NCBI GenBank assembly: GCA_905372595.1
Contig: CAJPPS010000064.1
Location: 1 to 7,967, forward strand
Reading direction: 5' to 3'
DNA: 7,967 bases
Source: an uncultured Capnocytophaga sp.
GTDB lineage: Bacteria > Bacteroidota > Bacteroidia > Flavobacteriales > Flavobacteriaceae
Made by a program: the position numbers and the translations under genes. How positions within the stretch are numbered: position 1 is the first letter of the stretch; the number at the start of each line of letters is the position of its first letter. The notes under the pieces are model-generated. The model was given only the letters and a program-made list of their open reading frames with translations, searched no databases and was not told the origin of the DNA. Below, piece by piece: positions 1 through 5,786 of this stretch.

Positions 1-29
1 AAATATAGAAGTTCCCTACTTACTTCTCT

Positions 30-60
30 TTTGTCAATTAAAAAAAATATGGTACCTTTG
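30..60 (+). promoter_or_regulatory. Bacteroidota-type promoter of the YD-repeat protein gene
   Basis: TTTG at 30-33 serves as the -33 element and TACCTTTG at 53-60 is an exact match to the -7 consensus TAnnTTTG. The spacer is 19 nt and includes a run of eight A (40-47). The -7 box ends 28 nt before the ATG at 89, giving a leader of roughly 20 nt. The leader is very AT-rich and has no convincing Shine-Dalgarno sequence, which is normal for this phylum. The assignment is by consensus match; no start-site data are available. Confidence 0.75.
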
Positions 61-88
61 CCACCTAAATATTTATAAATTTATAAAA

Positions 89-898
89 ATGAAAAAATTA
101 GGTTTGGCTTTGTGCCTAATAAGCGCTATTGCCTTTGGACAAAATAAAAAAACAGGTTGGGATGCGGCTAAGCTCAAAGGAAAAGTAAAAACATATCGTA
201 TTCTAGATTATCGTATAGATGAACAAGGAAAACCTTTCAGAGGTAATACAGAGCTTCTTACAGAATTTAGCCCTAAGGGACGTACAACCAAAATTCGTAT
301 TGACAATAATGGCGTGATTATGTCCTACCACGATACTTATAATGACCAAGGATACTTGATAGAATCTGTCTCCAAGGATGAGGATAACAAAACCCTTTCC
401 ACAAACCTTTATGAGTATGACAAGAAAGGAAATCGCATCAGGCACGACCTGCTTACAGCTCAAGGGAATATCTTTATGAGTAATTTCTCAAAATATAATG
501 ATAAAAACCAACTTATAGAGAAATCCAGCTGTGTAGGAGGAGAATGTGATGAAAAAAGTATATTCACCTATGATACCAAAGGATACCTTATTCAAGAGGA
601 TAAATACAAAAAAGAGGCTCTCGCCAGCAAAACCATTTATAAAAATGACCCCAAAGGAAATCCTCTAGAAAAAATCACTTATGATGCTTCAGGAAAACTC
701 CTAAGAAAAATAACTTCTACTTATGACAAAGAAGGTAATGAAACGGAAAATATTATTTATAAGGAGGACGGAACTATTGCTCAAAAGAAAAATTATACTT
801 ATGAATATGATAAAATGAGAAACTGGGTCAAAAAGACTGAAAGCGAAAATGGAGAACTCTACCTTATCATAGAACAGAAATTTGAATATTACAAATAA
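89..898 (+). CDS. Exported YD-like repeat protein of unknown function
   Basis: This encodes a 269-residue protein. Residues 1-17 form a Sec signal peptide (MKK, then a hydrophobic core ending AFG), with likely cleavage before Gln18. Cys9 lies inside the hydrophobic core and is preceded by Leu, so it is a poor lipobox and I do not call a lipoprotein. From about residue 60 to the end the chain consists of about twelve degenerate units of the form Y-(D/N)-x-x-G-x-(L/I)-x-(E/K), for example YNDQGYLIES (84-93), YDKKGNRIRH (110-119), YDTKGYLIQE (161-170), YDASGKLLRK (198-207) and YDKEGNETEN (212-221). Adjacent units are about 12-14 residues apart, sometimes wider. This resembles YD/RHS-type beta-hairpin repeats, but there is no RHS core-associated domain and no toxin tail. 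Cys148 and Cys153 (the SSCVGGECDE stretch) could form a disulfide after export. The gene has its own promoter and an abutting terminator, so it appears monocistronic. The likely location is periplasmic or secreted. The role is unknown; binding or scaffolding is only a guess. Confidence 0.88.
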   Translation: MKKLGLALCLISAIAFGQNKKTGWDAAKLKGKVKTYRILDYRIDEQGKPFRGNTELLTEFSPKGRTTKIRIDNNGVIMSYHDTYNDQGYLIESVSKDEDNKTLSTNLYEYDKKGNRIRHDLLTAQGNIFMSNFSKYNDKNQLIEKSSCVGGECDEKSIFTYDTKGYLIQEDKYKKEALASKTIYKNDPKGNPLEKITYDASGKLLRKITSTYDKEGNETENIIYKEDGTIAQKKNYTYEYDKMRNWVKKTESENGELYLIIEQKFEYYK

Positions 899-935
899 GA
901 GAAGGCTACCTGCAGGTAGCCTTCTTATTTTTCAC
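899..935 (+). terminator. Rho-independent terminator of the YD-repeat protein gene
   Basis: A perfect 26-nt palindrome (900-925, arms AGAAGGCTACCTG and CAGGTAGCCTTCT, extendable by a G-U pair at 899/926) begins one base after the stop codon and runs into a T-rich tail (TATTTTT). On the opposite strand the palindrome is also followed by a moderately T-rich stretch. It could therefore act as a backup stop for transcripts arriving from susD. Confidence 0.85.
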
Positions 936-988
936 ATCAATCATTGAACTTTTGGGTTACAAACATCATCCTATTATAGAGTATAATT

Positions 989-1019
989 ACAAAGGCTACC
1001 TTAAGAAGATAGCCTTTAT
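989..1019 (-). terminator. Hairpin terminator downstream of susD (possibly bidirectional)
   Basis: The arms AAAGGCTACCTT (991-1002) and AAGATAGCCTTT (1006-1017) flank a 3-nt loop, 13 bp past the susD stop. Read on + there is a C-A mismatch (999/1009). Read on minus the same position becomes a G-U pair, and further pairs at 990/1018 (G-U) and 989/1019 extend the stem, so the fold is better in minus-strand RNA. However, the T-rich tail is better on + (ATTTGTTATATT) than on minus (GTAATTATAC). I read it as the susCD terminator, perhaps working in both directions. Confidence 0.55.
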
Positions 1020-1030
1020 TTGTTATATTA

Positions 1031-2578
1031 TTACCAACCTGGATTTTGTTGCCATTTTCCCTTTTCAAAGGAAATATCAGCAGCTGGAATAGGCCAAGTA
1101 AGCTTATAGTTCCCTGCTGAAATATTCAGCTGATAGTATTCATCGGCAGGTGTAGAGAAAATCGCTGCTACATTCTGAGGAGTCCCTCTGACTACGCCTA
1201 AGTTCCAACGCTTGATATCGTATAAGCGAAAGCCCTCGAAGGCTAACTCACGATTGCGTTCGTTTTGGATTTCAGTAAAAAGTGCTGTTCCTGTAGCTGT
1301 AATAGAGGTAGCTCCCGATATACGTGCTGTCCTAAGTGCATTAAGATAGGTTTTCGCATTGGTCTCGTCTCCATTCTTATAAGCAGCCTCAGCGGCAATA
1401 AGGTATAGCTCAGCTACACGGAGCAATTTTGGCTTGTGCATATAGGTAGGTAGTCCTGAAAAATTGATTTTTAGATTATTATTATCAGGATATTTGGTTA
1501 CCAGATAAATATCCCTATACACAGTATTTCCGTAATCTACAAAGAGCTTAGTGAAGTAAATACTTTTCCTACGGTCAGCTGTATCGAATAAATCTACAAA
1601 GGACTGGGTAGGAATAAAACTTGGATTATAGAGGAAACGCCTTAAGCGTCGGTCATAGTTATTAGCCCCTATATAGATATCATTAGACTTAGGTAACTCA
1701 TCACTCACTCCTCCAGCAATACTTGTAGGAGCCTTTGCAAAAAGTTGCACAATACTCTCTGTTACAGCATCTTCCTTCCAAATAGCAGCGAGTGATGTTT
1801 GGGTTGTTGCAAGTGGATATGTTCCTGCATCAATCAGAGCCTTTGCAGTAGCATAAGCCGTAGCCCATTCTCCTTTGTAGAGAAGCACACGAGCCTTAAG
1901 AGCCTTCGCTGCATCTATAGTAAAGGTAGTAGAGCCAACTGTTCCAGCTGTATTGGCAAGCAATTCTTCAGCTTGTGCTATATCCTCTAAAATAAAATCA
2001 TAAGTTTCTTTTAAAGAACTAGGAGCTGGAAAATCTGTCACCTTAAATTCTTTTATAATAGGTAATCCATAGGCTGATGATTCATCATAAGCTCCACAGA
2101 AGTGAGTTACTAGATATGTATAATAATAAGCACGCCCTAGGTAAAGTTCTCCCAAATTACGTTGTATTTGAGCTCTTTCTACACGTTCTCTCTCTTGTAC
2201 AATAGGAATATTTGGAATTCCTTTCAGTGCTATATTAATATCTTGAATAGCTTTATAGTAAGCCATCCAAATGGCAGCTGTAGTTGCGTTAGAGGAAGTG
2301 AAAGTACTCCAGCGATGTATCTCAGGGAGAGTTTCATTATTTCTACGTACAGCATTAAGAAAATCTGCTTGTACATCAGTACTATACATAGCATTCCCAT
2401 AAGTATTTTCACGAAGCCCGTCATACATTCCATTCACCCAATACTGAGCATCTTCTATATTAAGGAATGATTTATGTTCACTGAGTTCATTAAAAGGTTC
2501 TTGTTCTAATTTGACACAGCTATGCAAGGAGAAAGCTGCAAGAACGTATAGTGGTAATCTATTAAATATCTTTTTCAT
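1031..2578 (-). CDS. SusD/RagB-family outer-membrane nutrient-binding lipoprotein
   Basis: This encodes a 515-residue SusD-like lipoprotein, of usual length for the family. It should sit on the cell surface and act as the lid that delivers ligand into the partner SusC barrel. The signal peptide ends in a lipobox (LHSC), making Cys21 the lipidated residue. The residues after it (V-K-L-E-Q-E) are lysine/acid-containing, loosely like the lipoprotein export signal described in Capnocytophaga, which supports surface exposure. The SusD-like N-terminal TPR region spans about 22-230 and includes LYLGRAYYYTYLV (145-157). The RagB/SusD C-terminal domain follows, with LLRVAELYLIAAEA (385-398), the hallmark RNRELAFEGFRLYDIKRW (441-458), WPIP (495-498) and the terminal QQNPGW. 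The gene starts 5 bp after the susC stop, so translational coupling is likely, and a hairpin follows its stop. The ligand cannot be inferred: no enzyme genes accompany the pair. The family call is firm, the substrate unknown. Confidence 0.96.
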   Translation of the reverse strand: MKKIFNRLPLYVLAAFSLHSCVKLEQEPFNELSEHKSFLNIEDAQYWVNGMYDGLRENTYGNAMYSTDVQADFLNAVRRNNETLPEIHRWSTFTSSNATTAAIWMAYYKAIQDINIALKGIPNIPIVQERERVERAQIQRNLGELYLGRAYYYTYLVTHFCGAYDESSAYGLPIIKEFKVTDFPAPSSLKETYDFILEDIAQAEELLANTAGTVGSTTFTIDAAKALKARVLLYKGEWATAYATAKALIDAGTYPLATTQTSLAAIWKEDAVTESIVQLFAKAPTSIAGGVSDELPKSNDIYIGANNYDRRLRRFLYNPSFIPTQSFVDLFDTADRRKSIYFTKLFVDYGNTVYRDIYLVTKYPDNNNLKINFSGLPTYMHKPKLLRVAELYLIAAEAAYKNGDETNAKTYLNALRTARISGATSITATGTALFTEIQNERNRELAFEGFRLYDIKRWNLGVVRGTPQNVAAIFSTPADEYYQLNISAGNYKLTWPIPAADISFEKGKWQQNPGW

Positions 2579-2583
2579 TATTT

Positions 2584-5500
2584 CTAAAATTTAAGTTCAA
2601 CCCCAAAAGAAAACTGTCTTGAAGGAGGATAGCCTCCTAAAGATATAGGATTAGAAAATTCAGGGTCTGCCCCTTCATATTTGGTTAAAGTAAAAATGTT
2701 ACGAGCTGTACCATATAAGCGAACTCCCTCGAAAAATCCTATTTGCTCAATGACTTCCTTAGGAAGTGTATAGCTCAAGCTAATACTCTTTAAGCGGAGA
2801 AAATCTGCATTTTGTATTAAGCGAGAATCTCCAGAATATACAAAGGTTCCCTCTGTAATTTTTGGATGGCGAGGATTATCTCCTACTGCTTTCCAATAAT
2901 CAAACACTTTACGACTGATATTCCCAGAAGCGAATGTACCAGGATTTTCACTATAACGCATATCATTATTCACTTTCCAGTTACCCACTGTAAAGGAGAA
3001 ATTCATATCTAAGCTAAATCCTCCATAAGTAACAGTCCATCCGAACCCTCCATTTAAAGGTGCATGCATTTTCTTCCCTGTAGTTTGTGCCAAATTAGTA
3101 TTATAAGAGGTTGTTATCTGGCTATCATCAGTTTGTGTTTCCATCTTATCGGCACCAGGAATATACCACTGGGTAAGCCCTGTATTGGGATCTATTCCTT
3201 TACGAAGTACTGCTGTATATTCAAGAGGGCGACCTATCTTAAATCCTAAATTACTATTAAGGCTGACTAGAGATTCTCTTCCCTCGAAAATTTCTGTTAT
3301 CTTCTGTTGGTTATAGTTCATATTAAAATAAGGACGGATACTTAAGTTATTTGCCTCATTATAATATACTCGTGAGGAAATACTCACATCTACCCCTTGA
3401 TTTTGCATTCCTCCTGAATTCCCATAAAGCTGGGTACGCCCACTAGTAGAGTTATTATCTCGATAAGCAAGTACATCATAAGTCCTACGATTGTAATATT
3501 CTACATTAAGAGAAGTATTGTGCAAGAGAACAACATTAAGTCCTAGACTTGTTTTCTGTTGCTCTTCCCAACGTATATTAGGGTTCCCTAACCTATTGAG
3601 AGTATAACCAGTTTGTGAATCATATAATAGAGATGGGCTTATTACATTAATATTACTATAATTAAGTCCTCCTGCATTTCCTGAAATTCCTGTACTCATG
3701 CGCAAGTTTAGATCGGTAAGCCATTTTACATCTTTAAGAAAAGCTTCTTTTTTGATCTTCCACATAGCCCCTACTGCCCAGAAGTTGGCATAACGGTTGT
3801 TGGCTCCAAAGTTAGAAGATCCATCACGACGCCCTGAAAAATCTAGAAAATAACGATTCTGATAATCATACTCTAAGCGAGCAAAATAAGAATTAAAGGC
3901 ACTGACTGTTTTGCTGTCTCCTGTATAAACTTCTTTGCTTCCGTGAGAGAGCATAGAAAGTCCATCCGAGGGCTGTCCTGTGGTACGCGATTCTAATGCT
4001 TTAGAAATATTTTCAATAGATTCCTGCCCTAAGAGAGCAGTAAAACTGTGTGAAGCTCCTAACAAAAATCTGTATTCTAGGGTATTAGTAAAAGTCTTTC
4101 TATAAGATTTACTCTCAGATACTTGTGTATAAGCTATATTCTCATAACCAAATCTGTAATCAGTGAATGAACGTAATTGTTTGTTTTGAGATTCTCCTTC
4201 ACTATACTGAACCCCTCCTTGTGTTTTGAATACTAAATTTTTAATAGGCTCAATCGTTAAGTATCCTATAGGCATTAGGTCAGTTCCATAGGAGTTACTA
4301 GGATGCTTCTCTGCATCATACTCTGGGTGATAGAATCCTGTGGCACGTCCTGTAATCCCTGTAATAAAGTTTTTTCGGCTTCCATCTGGATTGGTAGGAG
4401 TATAAAGTGGCAAAGCAAGTACTCTTGCTCCTGCTACAGTAGACCGTCCTCCTTCTCGCTCACTATACCCCGCAGAGAGTGAAAGCCCAGCCTTAAGCCA
4501 TTTATTAATACGAGTATCTACACTTGTACTAAGGTTATAACGCTTGAAATCTTGAGAAGGAGCTGTAGAACCTTCTTGCTTTAAATAACCTGCTGAAAGA
4601 TAATAGGTTGTAGAGGCTGTTCCTCCTGAAATAGAGACATCAGTACGAGTGGTAGGTACGAAATCGCGGAAAAAGACCTTATCCCAACGGGTATTGTAGG
4701 GATTTTCAGCTAAGATTTTCTCTACTGCTCGCTGTGTATCTGCCTCTGTACGGCCTGATACGCCTGCTGCTGAACGTATTGCTGCAGGATCTCTCTGTGA
4801 CCAAAATTCTAAATACTCACGAGGAGTCATCATATCATCAAAGAACTTACGGCTGGCACTTGTAATTGCATTGAATCCAGACTGATGACTAATAGAGATA
4901 TTGGTTCGTTCATTAAATCTACCTCGCTTGGTAGTAATAAGAATCACTCCATTAGCTGCTCGTGACCCATAAATAGAAGTAGAAGCCGCATCCTTAAGCA
5001 CTGTAACACTCTCTATATCATTAGGGTTAAGATCTGTCATAATACCAGAACTTACTTGCATTCCATCTACTATATAAAGAGGAGTTTGGTTTGAGACACT
5101 TCCTTGAAGTGCTGACTGGAAGTTATTAAAACCGTGAATAAGCACACTTGAGGAGCTACCTGGACGTCCTGAACCTGTGGTGACCACCATCCCTGCTACA
5201 CGTCCCGCAAGAGCATCCATCGCATTAGCATCAGGAGTTCGTGCTATTTCCTTACCCTGTACAGTAGCTATAGAAGCTACCGTCTTACTCCCTACCTTAG
5301 GAGCTCCATAACCTGTTATGACAAGCCCTGTATCTATCTCCTGTACATCTTCCTGCATCGTGATATTCATTATTGTAGATTTGGCTGTCACTTTTTTCTC
5401 AATATTCTTCATCCCCACAAAGGAGTAATAAAGGACATCCCCTACCTTAGTAGCAATGGTATATTGCCCTTTTTCATTCGTAGAAGCTCCCTTGCTAGTT

Positions 5501-5646
5501 CCTTTGATAAGGATAAACACACCAAGCAAGGGTTCTCCTTGCCCATCTTTCACCGTTCCTGTAACGGTAATATTCTGCCCAAAAACCAGAGGAGTGGTTA
5601 GTAAGAACAGAATAAATCCATAGAAAATTTTTAGTCTCATTTCCAT
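2584..5646 (-). CDS. SusC/RagA-family TonB-linked outer-membrane transporter
   Basis: This encodes 1020 residues, a complete SusC-type TonB-dependent transporter. It should form a 22-strand outer-membrane barrel that imports the ligand held by the SusD partner, powered by TonB-ExbBD. The signal peptide ends VFG before Gln24. A CarboxypepD_reg-like domain occupies about 26-100 (GTVKDGQGEPLLGV, then GQYTI and YYSFVGMK). A TonB-box-like VITGYG lies at 109-114. The plug follows, with the hallmark PLYIVDGM (189-196) and IESVTVLKDAASTSIYG (211-227), then ANGVILITTKRG (231-242). The barrel runs from about 250 to the terminal GVELKF, ending in the expected aromatic residue. The plug motif usually seen as IRG is IHG here (170-172). 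There is no STN domain, so direct sigma/anti-sigma signalling through this protein is unlikely. An in-frame ATG two codons in (5640-5638) gives a more typical signal-peptide start (MRLKIF) and may be the true start. susD follows after 5 bp. The family is certain, the substrate unknown. Confidence 0.97.
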   Translation of the reverse strand: MEMRLKIFYGFILFLLTTPLVFGQNITVTGTVKDGQGEPLLGVFILIKGTSKGASTNEKGQYTIATKVGDVLYYSFVGMKNIEKKVTAKSTIMNITMQEDVQEIDTGLVITGYGAPKVGSKTVASIATVQGKEIARTPDANAMDALAGRVAGMVVTTGSGRPGSSSSVLIHGFNNFQSALQGSVSNQTPLYIVDGMQVSSGIMTDLNPNDIESVTVLKDAASTSIYGSRAANGVILITTKRGRFNERTNISISHQSGFNAITSASRKFFDDMMTPREYLEFWSQRDPAAIRSAAGVSGRTEADTQRAVEKILAENPYNTRWDKVFFRDFVPTTRTDVSISGGTASTTYYLSAGYLKQEGSTAPSQDFKRYNLSTSVDTRINKWLKAGLSLSAGYSEREGGRSTVAGARVLALPLYTPTNPDGSRKNFITGITGRATGFYHPEYDAEKHPSNSYGTDLMPIGYLTIEPIKNLVFKTQGGVQYSEGESQNKQLRSFTDYRFGYENIAYTQVSESKSYRKTFTNTLEYRFLLGASHSFTALLGQESIENISKALESRTTGQPSDGLSMLSHGSKEVYTGDSKTVSAFNSYFARLEYDYQNRYFLDFSGRRDGSSNFGANNRYANFWAVGAMWKIKKEAFLKDVKWLTDLNLRMSTGISGNAGGLNYSNINVISPSLLYDSQTGYTLNRLGNPNIRWEEQQKTSLGLNVVLLHNTSLNVEYYNRRTYDVLAYRDNNSTSGRTQLYGNSGGMQNQGVDVSISSRVYYNEANNLSIRPYFNMNYNQQKITEIFEGRESLVSLNSNLGFKIGRPLEYTAVLRKGIDPNTGLTQWYIPGADKMETQTDDSQITTSYNTNLAQTTGKKMHAPLNGGFGWTVTYGGFSLDMNFSFTVGNWKVNNDMRYSENPGTFASGNISRKVFDYWKAVGDNPRHPKITEGTFVYSGDSRLIQNADFLRLKSISLSYTLPKEVIEQIGFFEGVRLYGTARNIFTLTKYEGADPEFSNPISLGGYPPSRQFSFGVELKF

Positions 5647-5659
5647 CTTTTTAAGAGTG

Positions 5660-5691
5660 CAAATATCTATAAAAAAAATGAAACTAACAAA
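5660..5691 (-). promoter_or_regulatory. Probable promoter of susCD
   Basis: Read on the minus strand, TTTG (5691-5688) is followed after 20 nt by GATATTTG (5667-5660), matching the -7 consensus TAnnTTTG at all but the first base. The spacer contains a run of eight T (plus-strand A8, 5671-5678). The -7 box ends only 13 nt before the annotated ATG, or 19 nt before the alternative ATG two codons in. The mRNA leader would therefore be very short. It lies just downstream of the terminator of the neighbouring gene, as expected for a separate unit. Confidence 0.6.
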
Positions 5692-5719
5692 TATTTCTTT
5701 TTTTCTTTTGTTAATAAAA

Positions 5720-5758
5720 AAAAATCGCTTTATTAAGGTTTTTAATAAAACGATTTTT
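5720..5758 (-). terminator. Rho-independent terminator of the siderophore receptor gene
   Basis: The 17-nt arms at 5720-5736 and 5742-5758 flank a 5-nt loop. All positions pair except 5728/5750, which is C-A in + strand RNA but G-U in minus-strand RNA. The stem is therefore fully paired only when read from the minus strand. In that direction it ends in CGA followed by nine T, the expected U-tract. It begins about 28 bp after the siderophore receptor stop and separates that gene from susCD. Confidence 0.88.
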
Positions 5759-5786
5759 CTTTTTAAGACTTAAACATCCTTATTGC

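Noticed and set aside
7..27. Short inverted repeat AGAAGT ... ACTTCT at the left edge
   Set aside because: It has only six pairs and a 9-nt loop. It could be the tail of an upstream terminator, but the upstream gene is not in the window, so no call is made.
203..463. 86-residue reading frame antisense to the YD-repeat protein gene
   Set aside because: It lies wholly inside a well-supported gene, has no promoter or recognisable product, and its composition is that of an antisense shadow.
89..898. RHS/YD polymorphic toxin
   Set aside because: The chain is only 269 residues, lacks the RHS core-associated motif and any C-terminal toxin domain, and has no adjacent immunity gene.
1799..2470. Reading frames of 63, 102 and 67 residues within susD
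   Set aside because: They overlap a clear SusD coding frame with family motifs on both sides; their translations are Ser/Cys/Ile-rich with no recognisable domain.
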